In this document: in pieces, positions 31,489-37,212 of the stretch
Numbering within the stretch: position 1 is the stretch's first letter
Layout of the letters: each line of letters starts with the position of its first letter
IMG/VR virus record: IMGVR_UViG_3300046167_000577
Span: 1-38,759 of that record
Strand: one strand, 5' to 3'
Length of the DNA stretch: 38,759 nt
From: a virus
Translations under genes and position numbers: made by a program
Notes under the pieces: generated by a model
Seen by the model: only the letters and a program-made list of their open reading frames with translations
Database searches by the model: none
What the model was told of the DNA's origin: nothing

Positions 31489-32026
31489 AATTTTTTACTT
31501 TTCTAATTGCTCTTCTTTCTGCTAAGTCTATTTTTCTATAACTGATTTCTAAATTGTCTGATAATTCCTTTTTCGTACTGTCTCCCAATACAAGCTCTGT
31601 AAAGCACTTTCTCTCTAAGTATGGTAGATTGGTATCAACAAACTGAGAAACCACTTCTATGAGGTTGTTATGCTGTCTGTCGTATGATACTAACGCTTGT
31701 TCGTACTTGCTAACTTTCTCTTCATCGCTCCCATAGGTAACTTGAGACTCACTATAAACCTCTAAGTTCTTTTCGTTAGCTGTCTTGCTGTAAGAGTTTA
31801 GAATACCATACCTAAAACAGCTCATTACCATAGCTGTCATCTCTGATTCATCTTTAAACTCTGTTTCTTTGTTCACTAAGCGCATTATGTTTAATGCAGA
31901 CTTGTGTAGTGCGGAATCTACGACATCAGCGTTATAGAACGAATAGCCGTAATACTTAGCACAGTAATGTAGAAACCTATTGTCTTTAGGAAACCACTTT
32001 CTTAAATCGCCTTCTGTTATCTTCAT
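31313..32026 (-). CDS. Sigma-factor-like protein with region 4 helix-turn-helix
   Basis: 237 residues. Residues about 30-85 form helices similar to sigma region 2 (ALNIMRLVNKETEFKDESEM, then MVMSCFRYGILNSYSK). Residues 134-180 fit sigma region 4: LPYLERKCFTELVLGDSTKK, then ELSDNLEISYRKIDLAERRA and IRKVKNY. The last 59 residues lie over the start of the DnaA-like gene in another frame and are low in complexity. It could be an early/middle transcription factor or a sigma-derived DNA-binding protein. The early leader repeat precedes its start. Confidence 0.55.
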   Translation of the reverse strand: MKITEGDLRKWFPKDNRFLHYCAKYYGYSFYNADVVDSALHKSALNIMRLVNKETEFKDESEMTAMVMSCFRYGILNSYSKTANEKNLEVYSESQVTYGSDEEKVSKYEQALVSYDRQHNNLIEVVSQFVDTNLPYLERKCFTELVLGDSTKKELSDNLEISYRKIDLAERRAIRKVKNYVRELHTKEENVTKPNNQQEYIDAVSSKLRISTQLESVGKDKERERDYSEAMSFLHTL

Positions 32027-32057
32027 CTCTCTTTGGTGTTAAATTACTTTATGGTGT

Positions 32058-32171
32058 TTATTGGGGGTTGTAGGAAATTAGATTCAGCATCACAAAGTAT
32101 AAAATCAATGCTATAATTATTCCTATAAAAACTGCTTTTGTTGCACTTGGATAACTTGGTATTCTATTCAT
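32058..32171 (-). CDS. Small single-span membrane protein (37 aa)
   Basis: MNRIPSYPSATKAVFIGIII opens a 37-residue peptide with one membrane span (about 13-30). It lies four bases after the end of the next upstream small gene, in the same small-gene cluster. Function unknown. Confidence 0.5.
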   Translation of the reverse strand: MNRIPSYPSATKAVFIGIIIALILYFVMLNLISYNPQ

Positions 32172-32175
32172 AATT

Positions 32176-32301
32176 TTATCTTAAAGTTATTGTAGGGTGT
32201 GCATAAACATAAGCTAAAGCCAACACGCTTAGAGCAAATATGCAAATCGTAAACACTAAAAGGTAGAATAGAATCCTTGTGGCTTTTTCTCTTTCACTCA
32301 T
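32176..32301 (-). CDS. Small single-span membrane protein (41 aa)
   Basis: A charged start (MSEREKATR) followed by a long hydrophobic stretch (ILFYLLVFTICIFALSVLAL) and a short tail. The start has the early leader TTAAAACCAAAGAGATG, which strongly supports expression. Confidence 0.6.
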   Translation of the reverse strand: MSEREKATRILFYLLVFTICIFALSVLALAYVYAHPTITLR

Positions 32302-32319
32302 CTCTTTGGTTTTAAATTG

Positions 32320-32445
32320 TTACTCAAAATAGATTTTACCATTGTAAGCATCTATGATACCCCACTTTTTTAACTTTCCATAAGACATATTAGGAAAGTA
32401 GTTAGGGTTGAAGTAGTTAATTAGTAGTGCTAATAGTTTTTTCAT
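32320..32445 (-). CDS. Small hypothetical protein (41 aa)
   Basis: MKKLLALLINYFNPNYFPNM followed by SYGKLKKWGIIDAYNGKIYF. Its ATG overlaps the stop of the 67-aa gene (ATGA) and has the leader ACCAAAGAAAGATG. The N-terminus is weakly hydrophobic. No family recognised. Confidence 0.55.
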   Translation of the reverse strand: MKKLLALLINYFNPNYFPNMSYGKLKKWGIIDAYNGKIYFE

Positions 32446-32645
32446 CTTTCTTTGGTGTTAAAGGTTTCCATTGATTTTGATATGTGCATAGCAATTTCCA
32501 ATGCTTCGTGCTTCCACCTTGTGTTCAAAATATCATTATCGTATTGTGGATAAGGGATTTTTGCAATCTTATACTTACCGCCCAATTCCGTATTCACTAC
32601 ATTCCAAGCATTTTTACTTTGTGAGTGTACTACTTTTGTTTTCAT
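32442..32645 (-). CDS. Hypothetical protein (67 aa), possibly DUF2188-like
   Basis: KTKVVHSQSKNAWNVVNTEL near the start and RWKHEALEIAMHISKSMET near the end: a strand-strand-helix layout as in small DUF2188-type proteins, in which a first strand with a conserved Trp is followed by a helix of the KxEAxxxA type. The early leader repeat precedes the start. Confidence 0.6.
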   Translation of the reverse strand: MKTKVVHSQSKNAWNVVNTELGGKYKIAKIPYPQYDNDILNTRWKHEALEIAMHISKSMETFNTKER

Positions 32646-32666
32646 CTCTCTTTGGTTTTAAATTTT

Positions 32667-32900
32667 TTATGCACCATTGTACTCATTCGGGAAATCATCA
32701 GCCGAAAGAATAGGCTTATTAACACACTTTTTCATTTTATCTAATACCCATTTAATACCATCTAAACTTTCAGACCCTACATTTGCGCCATCGGTAGTAT
32801 AGCTTATAGGTTTACCATCCTCATCATAGTAAACTTCGTGTATTTCGAAATACATTTCGTCTCCGTCTTTGTGTGCTAATATTCTGTGGTTCCAACTCAT
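32667..32900 (-). CDS. Conserved hypothetical protein (77 aa)
   Basis: MSWNHRILAHKDGDEMYFEI and HEVYYDEDGKPISYTTDGA are a recognisable pattern of a widespread small protein of unknown function in phages and bacteria. The C-terminal half has a helix (SLDGIKWVLDKMKKCVNKP). The exact ACCAAAGAGAGATG leader precedes the start. Confidence 0.7.
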   Translation of the reverse strand: MSWNHRILAHKDGDEMYFEIHEVYYDEDGKPISYTTDGANVGSESLDGIKWVLDKMKKCVNKPILSADDFPNEYNGA

Positions 32901-32912
32901 CTCTCTTTGGTT

Positions 32913-33017
32913 TTAATAGTTAATTAATTCCACAGCAAGCGCTACAAAGCACATTGTAAAAATTCCTATCAAGAAGCCTGCTATCATCGCTCCTGTGTTA
33001 TTATTTTGATTTTCCAT
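32913..33017 (-). CDS. Small single-span membrane protein (34 aa)
   Basis: MENQNNNTGAMIAGFLIGIF opens a peptide whose residues about 10-30 form one membrane span. It is the first gene after the AT-rich island at 33018-33192, whose repeat copy at 33029 lies 12 bases in front of the start. Confidence 0.5.
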   Translation of the reverse strand: MENQNNNTGAMIAGFLIGIFTMCFVALAVELINY

Positions 33018-33028
33018 TTTAAATTGCT

Positions 33029-33042
33029 TTATAATAATAGTA
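33029..33042 (-). repeat. AT-rich repeat, minus-strand copy 3
   Basis: TACTATTATTATAA on the minus strand, the first 14 bases of the 16-bp repeat at 433 and 467. Confidence 0.65.
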
Positions 33043-33065
33043 TTTGCTTATTATACTAGTATAGT

Positions 33066-33095
33066 AGAGTAATATCTTTTAAGAGATATTACTCT
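33066..33095 (-). other. Perfect 12-bp stem-loop in the leftward AT-rich island
   Basis: Arms AGAGTAATATCT and AGATATTACTCT around a six-base loop. The island also holds the 10-bp palindrome ATACTAGTAT (33053-33062). As at 480-508, a 12-bp perfect stem neighbours the ACTATTATTATAA repeats; the two sites are built alike. Confidence 0.6.
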
Positions 33096-33107
33096 TATAA
33101 TAATAGT
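33095..33107 (-). repeat. AT-rich repeat, minus-strand copy 4
   Basis: ACTATTATTATAA on the minus strand, 66 bp from copy 3 and touching the hairpin at 33066-33095. Confidence 0.65.
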
Positions 33108-33192
33108 TATTAATTTATTATATTAATTATTAAATAGTATAAGATACTCTGAAAATCTGAATTCTGAATCTAAGAACTCATCAATTATTGTA

Positions 33193-33504
33193 TTAGTTAT
33201 TAACATCGCTATCTATCTTTTCATTCATAATTTTGTTAAGTATTTCTCGCGTTTCTGCGAGATGTTCCTTTGCACCATCGTATTTTAGTTTAAGACCTCG
33301 GTACTCATTTCTCGCTTTCTTAATGGTATCTCGATAAGTAACCATATCGTTGGTCCTTGTTTTGTGGATTTCTACAAATTGCTCAAGTTTTAAGAGGACT
33401 TGGATAAACTCCTTGTCCTCTTTTACTTTCTCAGCTACCCTGTCAAGCACCCAATAGAGAACTTTAAGGTCTGCTTGTATTAGTAAATCATCTTCTATCT
33501 TCAT
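33193..33504 (-). CDS. Coiled-coil hypothetical protein (103 aa)
   Basis: Almost wholly helical and charged, with heptad-like spacing (VLDRVAEKVKEDKEFIQVLL and GLKLKYDGAKEHLAETREIL). Probably an oligomeric coiled coil. Last gene before the AT-rich island; coupled to the 46-aa gene by an ATGA overlap. Confidence 0.6.
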   Translation of the reverse strand: MKIEDDLLIQADLKVLYWVLDRVAEKVKEDKEFIQVLLKLEQFVEIHKTRTNDMVTYRDTIKKARNEYRGLKLKYDGAKEHLAETREILNKIMNEKIDSDVNN

Positions 33505-33641
33505 TCTTTGCTTATTAGTAGTTTAGCGTTTCTATTATGGAGTATTGATAGCATCATACGAGCCGTTTCAATATCTTTAAATTCCTCTTTGCACTCTCCA
33601 TTATTACCATCCCACTGTACAAAGTATCGGATAGTACTCAC
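33501..33641 (-). CDS. Small protein with GTG start (46 aa)
   Basis: The frame begins at GTG, which overlaps the upstream stop as GTGA, and ends overlapping the downstream ATG as ATGA. Both junctions are typical of coupled phage genes, so I accept the GTG start. The peptide STIRYFVQWDGNNGECKEEF then KDIETARMMLSILHNRNAK looks like a strand-strand-helix fold, similar to the 50-aa protein at 36795 in layout. Confidence 0.6.
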   Translation of the reverse strand: MSTIRYFVQWDGNNGECKEEFKDIETARMMLSILHNRNAKLLISKE

Positions 33642-33871
33642 GCTTTGGAGGTGTTTAGAGTGAGTATATTATCAGGCAATAGGGACATATACCTTTTACG
33701 CTTTAAATCCCATATAAGCAGGTTATTTGGATTCAATGAAGATACACCACCTTTAAGGTGCTTATGCACTCCCGCTCTACCGTGAAATGTGGTTACATCA
33801 CCGTTCTTTTTTAGGTAAGTGCCTGAGACAAACTTACCTGAGTTCATTAGTTCTTTAAAATTATTTTTCAT
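33638..33871 (-). CDS. Small basic hypothetical protein (77 aa)
   Basis: YLKKNGDVTTFHGRAGVHKH followed by LKGGVSSLNPNN and LLIWDLKRKRYMSL: an SH3-like small beta-barrel layout met in phage genomes. Might bind nucleic acid given the positive charge. Overlaps the next gene upstream by four bases. Confidence 0.6.
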   Translation of the reverse strand: MKNNFKELMNSGKFVSGTYLKKNGDVTTFHGRAGVHKHLKGGVSSLNPNNLLIWDLKRKRYMSLLPDNILTLNTSKA

Positions 33872-34062
33872 AAGTATAATTGTTTTTCGTGTATTGTTTC
33901 ATTCACGCTGTCAATATAGTCATTATTGATAACATCTAATTCTTCTTCTGTAGCATTACGCCACTCGCCATCAAAAACTTCTGCCTCCACACAGTACGCA
34001 TCACAGAAATCAGGGAAATCCCTCATATCAATGTCCTCGATGTCTAAAATTCTAAACTCCAT
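33868..34062 (-). CDS. Small acidic conserved hypothetical protein (64 aa)
   Basis: MEFRILDIEDIDMRDFPDFC then DAYCVEAEVFDGEWRNATEE. The DxPDFCDAY phrase is one I associate with small phage proteins of unknown role. About 30% acidic residues; it could be a DNA mimic or an inhibitor, but nothing proves this. Confidence 0.6.
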   Translation of the reverse strand: MEFRILDIEDIDMRDFPDFCDAYCVEAEVFDGEWRNATEEELDVINNDYIDSVNETIHEKQLYL

Positions 34063-34064
34063 AT

Positions 34065-34247
34065 CTAATCGTTAAGCCATTTGTTAAATTCGTATGTATG
34101 TACTATGGTATCCAATGCCTTTGGTTTAAGATTGTCACACATCCACTCTATAAGGTTTTCAGGTTTTTCTGCATCGCTTAACAACCATTCAGCGTACCAT
34201 TCAAATATTTCCTTAAGTTCCTGTGGTGTTTTGTTTAAATTACTCAT
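34065..34247 (-). CDS. Small hypothetical protein (60 aa), WYAxW family A
   Basis: Helical; carries FEWYAEWLL, NLIEWMCDNLKP and TIVHTYEFNKWL. The same three blocks occur in the 62-aa protein at 36385-36573, so the two are paralogues within one operon. Confidence 0.6.
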   Translation of the reverse strand: MSNLNKTPQELKEIFEWYAEWLLSDAEKPENLIEWMCDNLKPKALDTIVHTYEFNKWLND

Positions 34248-34253
34248 TTGTTT

Positions 34254-34532
34254 TTAGTTTACTGCTTCATCCAAATAGACTCCGCAAAGTTCATAAATTA
34301 CTTCTGATGTTTCAAGTGTTATCGTAAATTCTCCATTAAGTTCTACACGCTCGTTATATCTGTGAGCTATGTCACTTGCTTCAAGTTCCAACATAAGCCA
34401 TTCTGCGTACGCTCTGCTGTCCTCAAATGCTGTTAAGGGCTCTGAGTACCTAACGCTATCTATTTGTTCGTTAGATGCGCTCTGAGGGGTTAATTCACTT
34501 TCTATTACATAGAATCGTTTTTCTGTTCTCAT
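34254..34532 (-). CDS. Hypothetical protein (92 aa)
   Basis: RTEKRFYVIESELTPQSASN followed by a helix (AYAEWLMLELEASDIAHRYN) and strands ending EVIYELCGVYLDEAVN. Overlaps the upstream 44-aa gene by four bases. No family recognised. Confidence 0.6.
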   Translation of the reverse strand: MRTEKRFYVIESELTPQSASNEQIDSVRYSEPLTAFEDSRAYAEWLMLELEASDIAHRYNERVELNGEFTITLETSEVIYELCGVYLDEAVN

Positions 34533-34663
34533 ACTTCCTCTATTTTAATGTTTCTAATTGATATATCTGCTTCCTTCCACGCATTAGCGTAATACTGTGC
34601 TTTTTCCCTTGTGCTTGTGGTTTCAACTATGATGTTATCAACCCATACTATAAACTTATCCAT
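34529..34663 (-). CDS. Small hypothetical protein (44 aa)
   Basis: MDKFIVWVDNIIVETTSTRE, then KAQYYANAWKEADISIRNIK: a strand-strand-helix-strand pattern. ATGA overlap with the downstream gene and a six-base gap to the upstream gene support it as real. Confidence 0.6.
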   Translation of the reverse strand: MDKFIVWVDNIIVETTSTREKAQYYANAWKEADISIRNIKIEEV

Positions 34664-34669
34664 TTTCTA

Positions 34670-34831
34670 TTAAATTAAGCGCATAGCACCATCACTTATA
34701 GCTTGGCGGTATGCAGGTTCTTGTTCATTGTAATTGTCGTAAGACTCTCCTCGCCTAACGGACTCAGCTATCACCAAGTCCATAAGCATTTCTTGTTCAC
34801 CCTGTGCAGGGTACTTGTAATTGTTCATCAT
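34670..34831 (-). CDS. Small conserved hypothetical protein (53 aa)
   Basis: YKYPAQGEQEMLMDLVIAES then VRRGESYDNYNEQEPAYRQA and ISDGAMRL. It starts MM; the first ATG overlaps the upstream stop as ATGA. A hydrophilic protein, probably a single helical unit, of unknown role. Confidence 0.6.
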   Translation of the reverse strand: MMNNYKYPAQGEQEMLMDLVIAESVRRGESYDNYNEQEPAYRQAISDGAMRLI

Positions 34832-35100
34832 AATACTTTTCTTTCTATTACGCCTACTACGACATCATTAATAACTCCCATTTGATTTAGCGTGAGCGCA
34901 TCTAAGTCTACCACTACTTCATCTCCGTATTCGGTTAGGTAGTACAACTTTGTAACATTATACTCCCAGTCCCAAAACTTACTCCTTGAGTCCTGTGTGT
35001 CGTAGCAGTCTTCCCAAGAGTTGTACTCAAATTCAACCTCAAAGGATTCTCTTCCAACTCCATAGCCCATATCGAACCATTCACTTCCGTAATTATCCAT
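34828..35100 (-). CDS. Acidic aromatic-rich hypothetical protein (90 aa)
   Basis: The first half is unusually rich in Tyr, Trp, Phe, Asp and Glu (MDNYGSEWFDMGYGVGRESF, then WEDCYDTQDSRSKFWDWEYN) and the second half is a beta/helix unit (DEVVVDLDALTLNQMGVIND). The negative surface suggests a protein or DNA-mimic interaction; no family recognised. Confidence 0.6.
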   Translation of the reverse strand: MDNYGSEWFDMGYGVGRESFEVEFEYNSWEDCYDTQDSRSKFWDWEYNVTKLYYLTEYGDEVVVDLDALTLNQMGVINDVVVGVIERKVL

Positions 35101-35107
35101 ATCTATT

Positions 35108-35169
35108 TATTTATTAATTCAAAATCATTGCCTGTTCCATAGCCCATTATTTATTAATTCAAAATCATT
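35108..35169. repeat. 40-bp tandem duplication at a gene end
   Basis: The 22-base sequence TATTTATTAATTCAAAATCA plus TT occurs at 35108-35129 and again at 35148-35169, with a 40-base period. The second unit encodes the C-terminal NDFELIN of the 73-aa gene; the first is its out-of-frame echo after the stop. Confidence 0.8.
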
Positions 35170-35346
35170 CTCCTTTACGAATTCCTCGAAGTCCAATGCC
35201 GTATGAAACTCCATAACATACCAATGGTCATCGGTAAATATTACCGTAGCCTGTATAATGTTGTGTTCTAATTGGTGGTAAGCGTACATCTTTGCGTTAC
35301 CATCGGTTACATATGTTTCTTTTTTAAATACTTTTGAATGTTCCAT
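35125..35346 (-). CDS. Hypothetical protein (73 aa) with duplicated end
   Basis: ETYVTDGNAKMYAYHQLEHN and HWYVMEFHTALDFEEFVKEN: a beta-rich body with a C-terminal helix. The C-terminus GLWNRQ comes from a 40-bp tandem duplication; collapsing the duplication would give NDFELINK as the natural end. So the present C-terminal six residues are probably recent and dispensable. Confidence 0.6.
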   Translation of the reverse strand: MEHSKVFKKETYVTDGNAKMYAYHQLEHNIIQATVIFTDDHWYVMEFHTALDFEEFVKENDFELINNGLWNRQ

Positions 35347-35356
35347 ATCTATTTGT

Positions 35357-35965
35357 TTATCTGTTCCACACTCTTTTAATTGTTACCCAAATAATGGCTT
35401 GTAACTCATAGCCCTTCAAACCTAACTGGTGTGCAAGGTTAGCAGTTATCGCCTCAACTCTCCTGTACTGCACTGCGGTACAACTCTCCATACAATCCAC
35501 AATACCTTGCTTTGGCAGTGTTACACACGCTCTAAGATGCCACTTGTCTATGGTTATATGGTCGGGACTCATTAGCCCTACATTCATCGCAAAGCTATGT
35601 GTCTTAGGACTCTTTGCAGTTATCTCGGTACTGCCTCGCAATATCTCAAACGCTTTCTTCTTGTTGGCGTTGTAGGTACACACTTTCACATCTTCGGGGG
35701 GAATATCCGAAAGGTGCGCCTTTATCACCGTTACTGCATCGTACTTGTTGCGCTCCCACTTGTTGTTAGGACTCAACGCACTCACCACACCTGCGACCTT
35801 GTAAGGTTCTATGTCGTAGGTTTCTGCACAATACTTCACAAACATTTGTGCTTCTTTGTACCACAGCATACCATCAGTACGCTCTTGCTCTGTGGACTCA
35901 TTGAACCAATCACTGAGTCGGTTCGTAATTTGCCTGTCTGACAGGTCTTTTACACTTCTTTTCAT
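35357..35965 (-). CDS. HhH-glycosylase-like protein (DUF7178-type, putative)
   Basis: 202 residues, largely helical. Blocks are MLWYKEAQMFVKYCAETYDI, YKVAGVVSALSPNNKWERNK (56-75), NANKKKAFEILRG (K104 region), PKTHSFAMNVG, HITIDKWHLRACVTL (D140, W142) and YELQAIIWVTIKRVW. This order (helix pair, K-x-x-KA helix, TxxF, TIDxW) resembles the helix-hairpin-helix DNA glycosylase superfamily as found in DUF7178-like phage proteins, where Lys and Asp do the chemistry. It might remove or tolerate modified bases. It is the only sizeable enzyme-like gene in the 33-38 kb cluster. Moderate confidence. Confidence 0.5.
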   Translation of the reverse strand: MKRSVKDLSDRQITNRLSDWFNESTEQERTDGMLWYKEAQMFVKYCAETYDIEPYKVAGVVSALSPNNKWERNKYDAVTVIKAHLSDIPPEDVKVCTYNANKKKAFEILRGSTEITAKSPKTHSFAMNVGLMSPDHITIDKWHLRACVTLPKQGIVDCMESCTAVQYRRVEAITANLAHQLGLKGYELQAIIWVTIKRVWNR

Positions 35966-36192
35966 ATCTCAAATTCTATTAGTGGTTTATGTGTATAACC
36001 TATGAGTTCATCTTTGTTGTCCGTATATCCTACGCCACGAACATAGTTCTCATCGCTACCAAGTAGGCTAATAAGCCTCGTATTAAAAAATGTACGCTCT
36101 GGTACCTTACATTCTACACTACCTACATAGTAGTTCATCGTCCCTTTGATTGTATCTACTTTGGCGTAGAAATACCATTTCTTAGTTTTCAT
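35962..36192 (-). CDS. Small hypothetical protein (76 aa)
   Basis: MKTKKWYFYAKVDTIKGTMN, NYYVGSVECKVPERTF and GVGYTDNKDELIGYTHK: a beta-type protein. It overlaps the glycosylase-like gene by four bases, and the upstream membrane gene overlaps it by ATGA. Confidence 0.6.
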   Translation of the reverse strand: MKTKKWYFYAKVDTIKGTMNYYVGSVECKVPERTFFNTRLISLLGSDENYVRGVGYTDNKDELIGYTHKPLIEFEI

Positions 36193-36353
36193 ATCTCGCT
36201 TTTATTTACTTTATACATTATAGCCGTCCACCCTATGATGCCCAGCCCAAACATTACAAACAAGTTCTCACCCTCTACAGGGTTACTCAATCCAAGTGCT
36301 ATGTTCATCAGTCCGAACACTACACACAAAACCATAATCTTTGTCATTCTCAT
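36189..36353 (-). CDS. Small two-span membrane protein (54 aa)
   Basis: MRMTKIMVLCVVFGLMNIAL is a first membrane span, and NLFVMFGLGIIGWTAIMYKV a second, with a short polar loop (SNPVEGE) between. The stop overlaps the next ATG (ATGA). Possible role in the host envelope during takeover; unknown. Confidence 0.6.
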   Translation of the reverse strand: MRMTKIMVLCVVFGLMNIALGLSNPVEGENLFVMFGLGIIGWTAIMYKVNKSEI

Positions 36354-36384
36354 AGTTTTAAAAATTTAACTGATTAGACCATTC

Positions 36385-36573
36385 TTAAAATGGTAGTTTA
36401 TTATCACCCTCTCCGTCTGATTTAAGTGATTTATGCATTTTATATACATCTATAATTTCCTTGAATGACTCTTTATCTAGTTTGCTTACAAGCCATTCAA
36501 TTTCCCCGTACGGGTCATTGCTGAGGTTTACCGCCCAATCAGCATACCACCTAATAATTTGTTCTTTGTCCAT
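36385..36573 (-). CDS. Small protein (62 aa), WYAxW family B with SSB-like tip
   Basis: Helical body with RWYADWAVN, GEIEWLVSKLDKE and IIDVYKMHKSL, matching the paralogue at 34065-34247. The tail DGEGDNKLPF resembles the acidic tip of SSB and the end of the SSB-like protein at 28985 (DGDGDLPF). It could mimic or compete for SSB-tip partners. The leader repeat (36582-36609) precedes the start. Confidence 0.6.
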   Translation of the reverse strand: MDKEQIIRWYADWAVNLSNDPYGEIEWLVSKLDKESFKEIIDVYKMHKSLKSDGEGDNKLPF

Positions 36574-36581
36574 CTTACTAC

Positions 36582-36609
36582 GCCTTTTTAAAGGACTTTA
36601 TTTGTTATT
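36582..36609 (-). repeat. Leader repeat copy 1 (AATAACAAATAAAGTCCT...AGGC)
   Basis: On the minus strand AATAACAAATAAAGTCCT then TTAAAAAGGC, eight bases before the ATG at 36573. CCT(TT) can pair with (AA)AGG. One of four copies. Confidence 0.75.
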
Positions 36610-36787
36610 TTCTTAATTGATTTTCCTTTATTCTAAACCACTTGAAGCCATTAGAGGTTAAGTAGTGCCAACACGACCACATTGTTCTCTCTTCATCTTT
36701 GGTCATTGGTCTTTCCGACAAGTATTGCTCTCTCAATGAGAGGTACAATGATTTGTTTTGCTCAAATGTAAGTCTATGTACATTCAT
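36605..36787 (-). CDS. Small basic hypothetical protein (60 aa)
   Basis: Helical: MNVHRLTFEQNKSLYLSLRE, QYLSERPMTKDEERTMWSCW and HYLTSNGFKWFRIKEN. No family recognised. Its stop overlaps the leader repeat of the next gene. Confidence 0.55.
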   Translation of the reverse strand: MNVHRLTFEQNKSLYLSLREQYLSERPMTKDEERTMWSCWHYLTSNGFKWFRIKENQLRK

Positions 36788-36794
36788 TTAAAAA

Positions 36795-36947
36795 TTATTT
36801 CAGGGTTACTTGCATAGTTACAGTATAACCATCTTCAACGCTATATTCTCTTTCTGCTATTTTCTGTGCTTCTATAAAACTTTTTGCTTTTATTAAAGCT
36901 GTAAACTCAACTCTTGCTACTCTAATATTTGCTAAATAATATTCCAT
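36795..36947 (-). CDS. Small hypothetical protein (50 aa)
   Basis: MEYYLANIRVARVEFTALIK, then AKSFIEAQKIAEREYSVEDG and YTVTMQVTLK: a strand-helix-strand unit. The leader repeat copy 2 lies eight bases before its ATG, which supports it as a genuine gene. Confidence 0.65.
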   Translation of the reverse strand: MEYYLANIRVARVEFTALIKAKSFIEAQKIAEREYSVEDGYTVTMQVTLK

Positions 36948-36955
36948 TTGGTAAT

Positions 36956-36983
36956 GCCTTTTTACAGGTCTTTATTTGTTATT
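36956..36983 (-). repeat. Leader repeat copy 2
   Basis: AATAACAAATAAAGACCT then GTAAAAAGGC on the minus strand, eight bases before the ATG at 36947. Confidence 0.75.
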
Positions 36984-37164
36984 ATTTGGTTTTAAATGTT
37001 TCTATTTTTGCTCTAATTTTTATCAATCTCCAATACTCTTTAGTATCTTTTTTACCACTCCATATTAATTGAGAGATTCTTTTTTCTACTTCAGCATAAG
37101 CCGTGCCTTTAGTAATGTTTTTCTCTGTCCAATTCTCAAAGGACACTGAGTTTAATTCTTTCAT
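36982..37164 (-). CDS. Small basic hypothetical protein (60 aa)
   Basis: Helical and basic: ENWTEKNITKGTAYAEVEKR, then ISQLIWSGKKDTKEYWRLIK. It might bind nucleic acid by charge. Leader repeat copy 3 and a tRNA-like element lie upstream. Confidence 0.55.
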   Translation of the reverse strand: MKELNSVSFENWTEKNITKGTAYAEVEKRISQLIWSGKKDTKEYWRLIKIRAKIETFKTK

Positions 37165-37173
37165 ATTATTATT

Positions 37174-37201
37174 GCCTGTTTAAAGGACTTTATTTGTTAT
37201 T
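37174..37201 (-). repeat. Leader repeat copy 3
   Basis: AATAACAAATAAAGTCCT then TTAAACAGGC on the minus strand, nine bases before the ATG at 37164. It directly follows the tRNA-like element at 37213-37255. Confidence 0.75.
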
Positions 37202-37212
37202 TAATAGTTAGT

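Noticed and set aside
35597-35941. A 114-codon rightward frame opposite the glycosylase-like gene
   Set aside because: Antisense shadow of a conserved gene with no leader or promoter, and a Leu/Val/Cys-rich composition typical of such shadows.
36763-36770. A leftward -7 element CAAATGTA (TACATTTG on the minus strand)
   Set aside because: It is within the coding start of the 60-aa gene (codons for Leu-Thr-Phe-Glu) and no TTG lies at the expected distance upstream.
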